This document shows, piece by piece, positions 31,499 to 37,352 of a stretch of 37,352 nucleotides of DNA. Position numbers and translations under genes: made by a program. Numbering within the stretch: position 1 is the first letter of the stretch; every line of letters starts with the position of its first letter. The DNA is from Prevotella sp. Its GTDB lineage: Bacteria > Bacteroidota > Bacteroidia > Bacteroidales > Bacteroidaceae. A model generated the notes under the pieces. It was not told where the DNA came from. It ran no database searches and worked only from the letters and a program-made list of their open reading frames with translations. The stretch is from positions 1-37,352 of the forward strand of contig JAEEVW010000034.1 of NCBI GenBank assembly GCA_016291085.1, read 5' to 3'.

Positions 31499-32626
31499 AT
31501 GCGAAGAAGGATTTTAAGCCTTATGGCAATGATTTTTGTGTTGAACTTATCGGCACAGAGTATCTATGATATCAAGGTAAAGGACGATGTTGATCAGGAA
31601 ATTTCACTCTCTGACTACAAAGGGAAGGTGCTGCTGATAGTAAACACCGCTACCCGCTGTGGATTTACGCCTCAGTACAAGGAACTAGAGGCACTCTACG
31701 AAAAGTATCATGCCGAGGGTTTGGAAATCCTCGACTTCCCATGCAACCAGTTTGGTGAGCAGGCTCCTGGAACGATTCAGGAGATCCACCAGTTCTGCAC
31801 GGCCAACTTCGACATCCAGTTCCCGCAGTTTGACAAGATTGACGTAAACGGGGCTAATGAGTCACCGCTATACACCTATCTGAAATCACAGAAAGGTTTC
31901 TCTGGTTTCGACCTCAATGACCAGAGAGGTAAGATGATGGACGAGATGCTCCGCAAGCAGGATGCCGACTACGACAAGAAGAGCGACATCAAGTGGAACT
32001 TCACCAAGTTCCTCGTCTCTCGCGATGGCCGAGTGGTGAAACGTTACGAACCGACAGATAAGATAAACGACATCGAGGCTGACATCACCAGAGAACTGAA
32101 CCCTGTGCTGAGCAGCATTATGACACGCACCAGCATACGCAAGTACACAGATCAGCCTGTGTCTAAGGCTGACATCGAGACACTTCTGCGTGCAGGTATG
32201 GCGGCTCCCACTGCAGTTAACAAACAGCCCTGGCATTTCGTTGTCGTCACCGACAAAGCAAAACTGAAGGAATTGGCTGGCAACCGTGGCCGCATGCTGG
32301 AACAGTGTGCATTGGCCATTGTCGTTTGCGGTAATATGGACAAGGCTCTGTCGGGCAAAGGTCAGGCCTATTGGATTCAGGACTGCTCTGCAGCAACAGA
32401 AAACATCCTGCTTACAGCCCATGCACTCGGACTTGGTGCAGTATGGACAGGTGTTTATCCCATGGACGACCGTGTGGCTAATGTCTCAAAGGCTGTCAAA
32501 CTGCCAGAGACCATCATCCCGCTTTGCGTTATTGCCATTGGCCATCCTGCTGAGAGTCCCACACCAAAGGACAAGTGGAAGCCAGAGAACGTATCGTATA
32601 ACGAGTTTGGCGGAAAGACAGAGTAA
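31499..32626 (+). CDS. Glutathione peroxidase-nitroreductase fusion, copy 2
   Basis: 375 aa, identical to 12497-13624. The peroxidase tetrad (C54, Q88, W166, N167) and the nitroreductase domain from residue 208 are in one frame here too, but because the copies are identical this does not count as independent confirmation of the fusion. Confidence 0.9.
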   Translation: MRRRILSLMAMIFVLNLSAQSIYDIKVKDDVDQEISLSDYKGKVLLIVNTATRCGFTPQYKELEALYEKYHAEGLEILDFPCNQFGEQAPGTIQEIHQFCTANFDIQFPQFDKIDVNGANESPLYTYLKSQKGFSGFDLNDQRGKMMDEMLRKQDADYDKKSDIKWNFTKFLVSRDGRVVKRYEPTDKINDIEADITRELNPVLSSIMTRTSIRKYTDQPVSKADIETLLRAGMAAPTAVNKQPWHFVVVTDKAKLKELAGNRGRMLEQCALAIVVCGNMDKALSGKGQAYWIQDCSAATENILLTAHALGLGAVWTGVYPMDDRVANVSKAVKLPETIIPLCVIAIGHPAESPTPKDKWKPENVSYNEFGGKTE

Positions 32627-32642
32627 CATCTAAATAGAGTCA

Positions 32643-32680
32643 AAGCCCCGACCTGCATTGTGAAGTGCAAGCCGGGGCTT
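32643..32680. terminator. Bidirectional hairpin between convergent genes, copy 2
   Basis: AAGCCCCG pairs with CGGGGCTT around a 22-base loop, between the GPx-nitroreductase stop (32626) and the EamA stop (32692), as in copy 1. Confidence 0.65.
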
Positions 32681-32691
32681 CTTTGCATATA

Positions 32692-33609
32692 TTATCCCAT
32701 GAAGAATAGACTGACACCAAGAACTGAGATGACGGCACCGAGTACGGACCGCCAGGTAATCTTCTGGTGGAACAGCCAGTAGGAGGGCAAGATGATAATG
32801 ATGGGTGTCAGTGCCATCAATGTGGAAGCGATGCCAGCACTGGTGTACTGAACAGCCATCAGCGAGAATCCTACACCTACAAATGGGCCGAAGATGGTAG
32901 TGGCAGTAGCAACGGTCATCCCCTTTCGGTCATGCAGGGCCTCACGTAGGGGGCTAAAACCTTCACGGAAATAGAGCAGAAGACTGAAACCGATGATGCC
33001 CACAATGCACCTCAGGAAGTTGGCACTAAAGGGAACAAGCCAGTCCGGCATCGTTCCTGTTTCATAATGGTCCATGCCAATCTTACTCAACACAAGCCCT
33101 ACACCCTGACAGAGAGCTGCACCGATAGCAAAGAGTACACCGTTAAGTGGTAATTTCAGCGAGACTTTATGATGCTCGCCACGGCCTAACACAGAAATAC
33201 CAATACCGATTAGTGTGATGAACATGGCGACAATACTCATGGGTGTCATCTGTTGCCCCAAGGTAATCCATGCCATCAAGGCTGCAGCCAATGGTGCCAG
33301 CGTCATGAACAACTGACCATAGCGCGAGCCGATGATAATATAACACTGGAATAGACAGAAGTCACCTATGACATAGCCAACGACACCCGAAAACAACATC
33401 CATCCACAGGCCTCTAACGAACCGACGGGTGGAAGAGGTGTGCCAACCACAACGCAAAACAGCACCACAGAAAATAGCAGTGCCAACGCCATACGAAGCA
33501 CATTCAACGTTAGGTTGCCCAACCGCTTACTGCCAAATTCGCTCAACAGCGCAGTGGCCGTCCATGAGAAAGCCACACCAATGGAAATCAGTTCTCCAAA
33601 ATATGCCAC
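32692..33609 (-). CDS. EamA/DMT-family membrane transporter, copy 2
   Basis: 305 aa from GTG 33609; residues 2-4 (AYF) differ from copy 1 (TYI) and all later residues are identical. Ten hydrophobic helices in two EamA repeats. In this copy the gene lies 12 bp downstream of the HxlR gene on the same strand, so it is probably the second gene of an HxlR-EamA operon driven from 34093. In copy 1 the upstream region is entirely different. The HxlR-linked arrangement looks the more natural one for an efflux protein. Confidence 0.9.
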   Translation of the reverse strand: MAYFGELISIGVAFSWTATALLSEFGSKRLGNLTLNVLRMALALLFSVVLFCVVVGTPLPPVGSLEACGWMLFSGVVGYVIGDFCLFQCYIIIGSRYGQLFMTLAPLAAALMAWITLGQQMTPMSIVAMFITLIGIGISVLGRGEHHKVSLKLPLNGVLFAIGAALCQGVGLVLSKIGMDHYETGTMPDWLVPFSANFLRCIVGIIGFSLLLYFREGFSPLREALHDRKGMTVATATTIFGPFVGVGFSLMAVQYTSAGIASTLMALTPIIIILPSYWLFHQKITWRSVLGAVISVLGVSLFFMG

Positions 33610-33621
33610 AGTCTAATCCTG

Positions 33622-33966
33622 TTAATCTGTTACTACCTCCTTAAAGTGCACTTGTCCCCATTCGATAAGTGCCATAATAGCTGGCATGAGCGACTTGCCT
33701 GTGGCGGTCAGTGAATACTCCACACGGGGTGGCACTTCCGGATAGACCTCACGATGCACGAGATGGCTCTGCTCCAGATTCTTCAGCGTCTGTGAGAGCA
33801 TCTTCTGAGAACAGTCCGTCATCAGACGGCGTATCTCATTGAAACGAAGGATGCCCGTATCGCTCCTGTGAAGCATAAAGAGTACGAGCATAGACCACTT
33901 GTCGCCGAAACGACTGATCACATTCCTGATTGGACAAGCCAAATATTCCGCTTTTACATCTGCCAT
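33622..33966 (-). CDS. HxlR-family winged-helix regulator
   Basis: 114 aa from ATG 33966; an upstream in-frame start at 34008 would add 14 residues poor in family similarity (RSVCTVFAENSII). The conserved HxlR core is clear: CPIRNVISRFGDKWSMLVL, FNEIRRLMTDCSQKMLSQTLKNL, and the wing PRVEYSLTATGKSL. C11 in front of the first helix matches the Cys used for thiol/quinone sensing in relatives such as YodB and HypR, so redox sensing is plausible but not shown. It is transcribed toward EamA (12 bp gap) and diverges from the cupin/PNPOx pair; HxlR regulators typically control such adjacent redox genes. Confidence 0.93.
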   Translation of the reverse strand: MADVKAEYLACPIRNVISRFGDKWSMLVLFMLHRSDTGILRFNEIRRLMTDCSQKMLSQTLKNLEQSHLVHREVYPEVPPRVEYSLTATGKSLMPAIMALIEWGQVHFKEVVTD

Positions 33967-34060
33967 AATTATAGAATTTTCGGCAAAAACAGTGCAAACC
34001 GAACGCAATCAAAGCTTGCTTTAGATTGCTGAGGTGCAGCCTGTCTTCGCCAATTTGTTG

Positions 34061-34093
34061 GCAAAGGTACCCAAAAGAAACCGAATTACCAAA
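34061..34093 (-). promoter_or_regulatory. Promoter of HxlR(-EamA)
   Basis: On the - strand: TTTG (34093-34090), a 20-base spacer, TACCTTTGC (34069-34061), an exact Bacteroidales -33/-7 fit. The predicted leader to ATG 33966 is about 90 bases. Confidence 0.8.
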
Positions 34094-34100
34094 TTATACT

Positions 34101-34177
34101 AAGTTAATCAAAGTTAAAGTCGTTTTCAGCAAAGCCCGATAACATCACAATTCCTACTTTTTGGTAACTATGTTACC
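34101..34177. promoter_or_regulatory. Candidate operator region between divergent HxlR and cupin promoters
   Basis: A 15-bp palindrome GGTAACTATGTTACC (34163-34177, two six-base arms with three-base spacer) lies 12 bp upstream of the cupin -33 element. A direct repeat AAGTTAA at 34101-34107 and 34111-34117 (one helical turn apart) lies next to the HxlR -33. The palindrome has the size expected for a dimeric HxlR site, but binding is inferred. Confidence 0.5.
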
Positions 34178-34189
34178 TCAAAGTGCCTT

Positions 34190-34222
34190 CTTGTGGGAAC
34201 GAAAAATTCACCGTACCTTTGC
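34190..34222 (+). promoter_or_regulatory. Promoter of the cupin-PNPOx operon
   Basis: TACCTTTGC at 34214-34222 with CTTG at 34190-34193 (three of four matches to TTTG, 20-base spacer). The cupin ATG follows 41 bases after the -7 element. Confidence 0.7.
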
Positions 34223-34263
34223 ACCGTCAAAACGAAATAGTAACATTTAAACAAATAAGAATT

Positions 34264-34716
34264 ATGAAACAGATTGAGACAATTGCAACAGGTAAGAACT
34301 TTAGCGCAGTAAGCGTAGGTAAGTTAAATGAGATTATTGAGCACGAGCTGCCGATGGGTGCTGTGACCATTCAGGGAAAGGTGTTCGCAGGTCAGGCCGT
34401 AGGTGCTACAGGTAGCGAACTGTCGTTCCAGACACTCGTTCCTGGTCAGGACAGCGGCTTCCTCCACACTCACAAGACCCACGAGGAACTTTATATCATC
34501 CTGAAGGGCGAAGGCCAGTATCAGGTGGATGGCGAGATCTTCCCCGTCAGCGAGGGCACCATTATCCGCGTGGCTCCCGATGGCAAGCGTGCGCTGAAGA
34601 ACACAGGTAGCGAGAACCTGACGATGCTCTGCATCCAGTACAAGGCTAATGCCTTCACCGAGGCCGACAGCCCCATGACCGACGGCAACATCCTTCAGGA
34701 ACCACTTAACTGGTAA
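34264..34716 (+). CDS. Cupin-domain protein
   Basis: 150 aa from ATG 34264 (MKQIETIATG); the in-frame ATG at 34183 lies upstream of the -7 element and so outside the transcript. A single small cupin barrel: GFLHTHKTHEELYIILKGEG is the first cupin motif with likely metal ligands His-His-Glu, and the second motif region is around GTIIRVAPDGKRALKNTG. Soluble and cytoplasmic. Function not predictable beyond metal-binding cupin (isomerase, dioxygenase or sensor-like). Five bases before the PNPOx-like gene, so the two form an operon divergent from HxlR. Confidence 0.88.
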   Translation: MKQIETIATGKNFSAVSVGKLNEIIEHELPMGAVTIQGKVFAGQAVGATGSELSFQTLVPGQDSGFLHTHKTHEELYIILKGEGQYQVDGEIFPVSEGTIIRVAPDGKRALKNTGSENLTMLCIQYKANAFTEADSPMTDGNILQEPLNW

Positions 34717-34721
34717 ACGGT

Positions 34722-35177
34722 ATGATGCAACAGGCATTACAATTCCTGCAGAATCACAATGAGGTGGCTTTCGCAACGAGCGATGGCCACCTCCCTAAAA
34801 TCCGCATGTTCCAGATTATGAAGCAGGAGGGCACGGTACTCTACTTTGCCACTTCGACAGAGAAGGCTATCTGGAAGGAATTACAGGCAAACCCTAACGT
34901 AGAGGTGCTAGCTTATGCTGATAATATCTCCGTCCGTTGCTCTGGTATGGTGAACTTCGATGTAGAAGAAGATGTCAAGCAATGGATCTACGACAACAAT
35001 CCCGTCCTGCCCCGTCTCTACAGCAGTTATGACCAACTGGTGTATTTCAGCCTGCCTATTGCAGAGATAGACTATAACAATCTCGCTCCCACACCTCCCG
35101 TTTTCAAGCACTTCGACCTGATGGTAGGCGATATTGGTGACGGATTCGTCGGGTCGAGGTTTAAGAGTCCAAAATAA
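34722..35177 (+). CDS. Pyridoxamine 5'-phosphate oxidase-like flavin protein
   Basis: 151 aa (or 150 from the adjacent second ATG). The split-barrel FMN-binding pattern is recognisable: a short N-terminal helix (ALQFLQNHNEVAFAT), then VLYFATSTEKAIWKELQANPNVEVLAY and SVRCSGMVNF. Such small proteins bind FMN or F420/heme and often act as quinone or nitro reductases; true PdxH function is unlikely at this length. The gene follows the cupin by five bases and ends 12 bp before a strong terminator. Divergence from an HxlR regulator suggests induction by electrophiles or quinones. Confidence 0.85.
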   Translation: MMQQALQFLQNHNEVAFATSDGHLPKIRMFQIMKQEGTVLYFATSTEKAIWKELQANPNVEVLAYADNISVRCSGMVNFDVEEDVKQWIYDNNPVLPRLYSSYDQLVYFSLPIAEIDYNNLAPTPPVFKHFDLMVGDIGDGFVGSRFKSPK

Positions 35178-35189
35178 TCCCCAATTCAT

Positions 35190-35221
35190 CTCCCAAATCC
35201 CTGCGATTTGGGAGTTTTTTT
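35190..35221. terminator. Strong intrinsic terminator
   Basis: Perfect 10-bp stem CTCCCAAATC / GATTTGGGAG with a five-base loop (CCTGC), followed by seven T. It ends the cupin-PNPOx operon; on the other strand it lies directly after the AraC stop (35223), so it could serve both, although the - strand lacks a T-run as good. Confidence 0.9.
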
Positions 35222-35222
35222 A

Positions 35223-36103
35223 TTATTGTCCCTTCCTGTATTCCTTTGGACTCACGCCTTTCATACGGAGGAAGAATTTGCTGAAGGACGGGGTGTCGGC
35301 GAAATGGAGCTGGCCGGCTATCTGGGTGATACTCATTGGGGAGGTTTGCAACAGGAAAGAAGCCTCCATCAGCAGCATCTGATTGATATAGTCGACAACG
35401 GTGCGGCCAGTTACCTGACGGACCACGCGGGAGAGATAGACGGGAGAGATATGGAGTTGGTCGGCATAGAACGGGATGTCGTGGTGCTCAGCAAAGTGGT
35501 GGGGCAACAGACGGGTGAAGCCGATGAATATTTCCTCGACGCGCTGAGGTGTCTGGCGGTGTACGATGGCACGCTGCTGGGCGTTCTCCAGATCGAGAAG
35601 GAAGATGGAATAGAGCATGCGTAACACCTCGCCTTTATAGATATGGTCGGAATGCAGATAGCCGATGATTTCGCGCATCTTAGTAATCAGATGCTGTGCT
35701 GCATCTGCGGGCAATGTCTGTTTCGGCTCATGCAGCTGAACGATGGGCATATAGGCCAGATGTACGAGGTCATGGACTGATGGCGCCTCGATGGTGACAT
35801 GTTCATCGGCCATCAGGCAAAACCGTTAAAGTCATCGGAAGTGGCGATGACATCGACGGGGAAGCCTGGCGAATAAATGTACAGGTCGTTGGGATGCAGC
35901 GTCAGATCACGGCCGTTGTAGTGAATCGTCATCCACCCTTTGTCAACAACCATAAAGGCGAAGCAGGAGACGAACCCCCGCTGCAGGTTGGTACGAAGGA
36001 TTTTCGCCCCGTCTGTTTCCAGACAGTACATCCCGCTGTCCCAGCCTTTTTCGGGCAAGTCGTCGCCTACAAATACCGGCAGATATTCATTCAATGTGTA
36101 CAC
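35223..36103 (-). pseudogene. AraC-family regulator split by a one-base frameshift
   Basis: Two abutting frames together make one 292-residue AraC protein. The first (GTG 36103 to TGA 35813, 96 aa) is the N-terminal cupin-like sensing domain (WMTIHYNGRDLTLHPNDLYIYSP). The second (ATG 35813 to 35223, 196 aa) holds the rest of that domain and the two C-terminal helix-turn-helix motifs (YADQLHISPVYLSRVV; FSKFFLRMKGVSPKEYRK). They overlap by one base (TGATG). Adding one T to the run of four at 35819-35822 (- strand) joins them smoothly as NGFCLMADEHV. So this is either a genuine frameshift, a homopolymer sequencing error, or translational coupling of two halves. The gene diverges from the ferritin-like gene. 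A -7-like TATCTTTGC (36119-36111) ends only seven bases before the GTG. Confidence 0.8.
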
Positions 36104-36110
36104 ATCGGGG

Positions 36111-36119
36111 GCAAAGATA
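36111..36119 (-). promoter_or_regulatory. Putative -7 element of the AraC gene
   Basis: TATCTTTGC on the - strand fits TAnnTTTGY; no good TTTG at the expected -33 position, which would fall within the upstream operator repeat (36137-36151). The start codon follows so closely that a leaderless transcript is implied. Confidence 0.5.
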
Positions 36120-36136
36120 CGAATATTTTTTTATAC

Positions 36137-36172
36137 TTGTATCGTTTCAGACAATTTTTGTATTGTTTCAGA
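36137..36172 (+). promoter_or_regulatory. Tandem direct-repeat operator, likely AraC-type binding sites
   Basis: TTGTATCGTTTCAGA (36137-36151) and TTGTATTGTTTCAGA (36158-36172) differ at one base and start 21 bp apart, two helical turns. The second ends exactly at the -33 TTTG (36173) of the ferritin-like gene. This is the layout of AraC-family activator sites. Confidence 0.75.
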
Positions 36173-36205
36173 TTTGGATTTGTGCAAATAACTATATAAT
36201 TTTGC
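36173..36205 (+). promoter_or_regulatory. Promoter of the ferritin-like gene
   Basis: TTTG at 36173-36176, a 20-base spacer, TAATTTTGC at 36197-36205: exact Bacteroidales consensus. The ATG follows 56 bases later. Confidence 0.82.
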
Positions 36206-36261
36206 AATCGAAATAGTAAGCAAATAACAAAATCGTTTAACTCCTAAAACAAAAAAGCATT

Positions 36262-36717
36262 ATGGACAAGAAGAAATCAATTGAGTCATTACAGTTTTTC
36301 GTAACTCATCTGGCAGAAGGTGCCATCGTTCACAAGCAGCAGGGTATGATCTTCAAGGCACAGGGCCTGACGAAGCTCGGCGAGAAGTACATCGGCCACT
36401 TCAATGAGGAAATGGGCTGGGTAGAGAAGTTCACAGAGCGTATCCTCGACCTCGGAGGTGACGTTAAATTCGAGGGTATGAAGAGCCGCGAGCTCATCGC
36501 CGACCCCATAGAGTATGTCAAGGCCGACCTCGCCATCCAGACGCCAGGTGTTGAGCTGCTGATGAAATGCATGGAGGGCGTGAAGGACGATCCCACCACA
36601 TACGACCTGCTGAAGGACTACCTGAAGGACGAGGAGGAAGACCTCTACTGGAGCCAGGGCGCAGTGGAGCTCATCGAGAAGATTGGTACTCAGAACTGGA
36701 TGTTGCTGCAGCTGTAA
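36262..36717 (+). CDS. Ferritin-like (bacterioferritin/Dps-type) protein
   Basis: 151 aa, cytoplasmic, almost entirely helical with a four-helix-bundle pattern: helix 1 SLQFFVTHLAEGAIVHKQQG, helix 2 with HFNEEMGWVEKFTERILDLGG, helix 3 EYVKADLAIQTPGVELLMKCMEG, helix 4 YDLLKDYLKDEEEDLYWSQGAVELIEKIG. Acidic residues and His in HFNEEM and DEEEDLYW are candidate di-iron ligands. The length matches bacterioferritin-type proteins, so iron storage or peroxide protection is likely. It is controlled from the promoter at 36173 with AraC-type sites directly upstream, and is followed 12 bp later by the MBL-fold gene. Confidence 0.85.
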   Translation: MDKKKSIESLQFFVTHLAEGAIVHKQQGMIFKAQGLTKLGEKYIGHFNEEMGWVEKFTERILDLGGDVKFEGMKSRELIADPIEYVKADLAIQTPGVELLMKCMEGVKDDPTTYDLLKDYLKDEEEDLYWSQGAVELIEKIGTQNWMLLQL

Positions 36718-36729
36718 AATAATACTATT

Positions 36730-37352
36730 ATGAAAATAAAAGCAGTAAAATTCAGACGCGACGGGTTCTATACCCAGCCGTTCGTTTTCGGTGGTGAAGA
36801 AGGCCCGGAAAAATTTGACATAAATATCCGCTATCGTGGCAGCCTGCAGAACTACCTCATCGACACTGGTTCGGAAGTGATATTGGTGGACACAGGCTTA
36901 CCGGCAGGGTTCCCTGAAGAATCGCCCGACGAGAAGTCAATGATCTACACTGGAAAGGACATCTGCACCTACATGGAAGCTTTCGCCGCCCTTGGCTACA
37001 AGCCAGAGCAGGTGACCAAGATTCTGGTTACACACAAGCATGCCGACCACTCGGGCGAACTGCGCTCGTTCCCCAATGCGAAGATCTATGTGAATGCCAA
37101 CGAAATGGGTGTGGAAGAGCTGAAGGATATTCCTAACCTTGTCCCAGTACAATTCACCGATGGTCCTTATCACAACTTCCCCGAAAGTCAGAAGATTTGT
37201 GACGGAGTGTGGTTCATCAAGGCAAAGGGTCACACCAACGGCAACAGCCTCATTATAGCAGAGAATGAGGGCTTGTTCTACATGTTCGAGGGTGATGTCA
37301 CCTATGTGGACGAAGCCTTGTATGAGAATAAACTGTCGGTGGTTTATGACGA
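36730..37352 (+). CDS. Metallo-beta-lactamase-fold hydrolase, 3' truncated by window end
   Basis: Open from ATG 36730 to the last base (207 complete codons). The MBL metal-binding motif is THKHADHSG, followed further on by GHTNGNSL (third His) and FEGDVTYVD (bridging Asp). The N-terminal part (NYLIDTGSEVILVDTGLP) is the usual first beta-hairpin of the fold. Members hydrolyse lactones, thioesters or phosphodiesters; the substrate cannot be told. It is 12 bp after the ferritin-like gene, probably in the same operon. The missing C-terminus lies outside the window. Confidence 0.88.
   Translation, partial: MKIKAVKFRRDGFYTQPFVFGGEEGPEKFDINIRYRGSLQNYLIDTGSEVILVDTGLPAGFPEESPDEKSMIYTGKDICTYMEAFAALGYKPEQVTKILVTHKHADHSGELRSFPNAKIYVNANEMGVEELKDIPNLVPVQFTDGPYHNFPESQKICDGVWFIKAKGHTNGNSLIIAENEGLFYMFEGDVTYVDEALYENKLSVVYD

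Noticed and set aside
34183..34263. 27-codon extension of the cupin gene
   Set aside because: Begins upstream of the -7 element, so it would not be in the transcript.
35208..35624. 138-residue + strand frame opposite the AraC DNA-binding domain
   Set aside because: Starts in the terminator T-tract and is antisense to clear helix-turn-helix motifs.
36120..36180. Repeats at 36137-36172 as a CRISPR fragment
   Set aside because: Only two 15-bp units with a six-base gap and promoter elements adjoining; fits an operator, not an array.

Overview
The window looks like Bacteroidales DNA, most likely a Prevotellaceae member from a rumen or gut. The reasons are several promoters of the form TTTG-N20-TAnnTTTGC, mostly weak or absent Shine-Dalgarno sequences, short AT-rich gaps between moderately GC-rich genes, and a bifunctional GH10 xylanase-CE1 esterase of the type known from Prevotella ruminicola (Xyn10D-Fae1A). 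No rRNA, tRNA, CRISPR array or insertion sequence was seen.

The dominating structure is a large tandem repeat with a 19,002-bp period. Bases 1528-14595 and 20530-33597 (13,068 bp each) look identical: every gene in one has an identical counterpart in the other at constant offset. Each copy carries, on the + strand, the 3' part of GH10-CE1, a GH9 glucanase (GH9_B), a Tat-type Fe-S aldo/keto reductase, a Gfo/Idh/MocA oxidoreductase and an outer-membrane barrel protein. An internal promoter then drives an Fe-type alcohol dehydrogenase, an SDR epimerase and a glutathione peroxidase-nitroreductase fusion. A hairpin terminator separates these from a convergent EamA exporter on the - strand. Left of the identical block, the GH10 halves of the two xylanase-esterases are clearly diverged (roughly 8 percent at DNA level in the lines compared, mostly synonymous). 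Right of it, the sequences part company at the EamA start codon.

Between the copies (14608-19051) lie a LytS-type histidine kinase, a LytTR response regulator and a second GH9 gene (GH9_A). The first 67 bases of the window are the 3' end of another GH9_A copy, so the array begins upstream of the window. The secreted enzymes (GH10-CE1, two GH9) would cut feruloylated xylan and beta-glucan; no SusC/SusD pair is present. The accompanying reductases could handle released sugars or hydroxycinnamates, but this is inference.

From 33622 to the end is single-copy sequence. An HxlR regulator is read leftward into EamA copy 2. A divergent cupin and PNPOx-like pair ends at a strong terminator. An AraC-type regulator gene appears frameshifted. 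It faces a ferritin-like gene whose promoter carries a textbook pair of 21-bp-phased direct repeats. A metallo-beta-lactamase-fold gene runs off the right edge.
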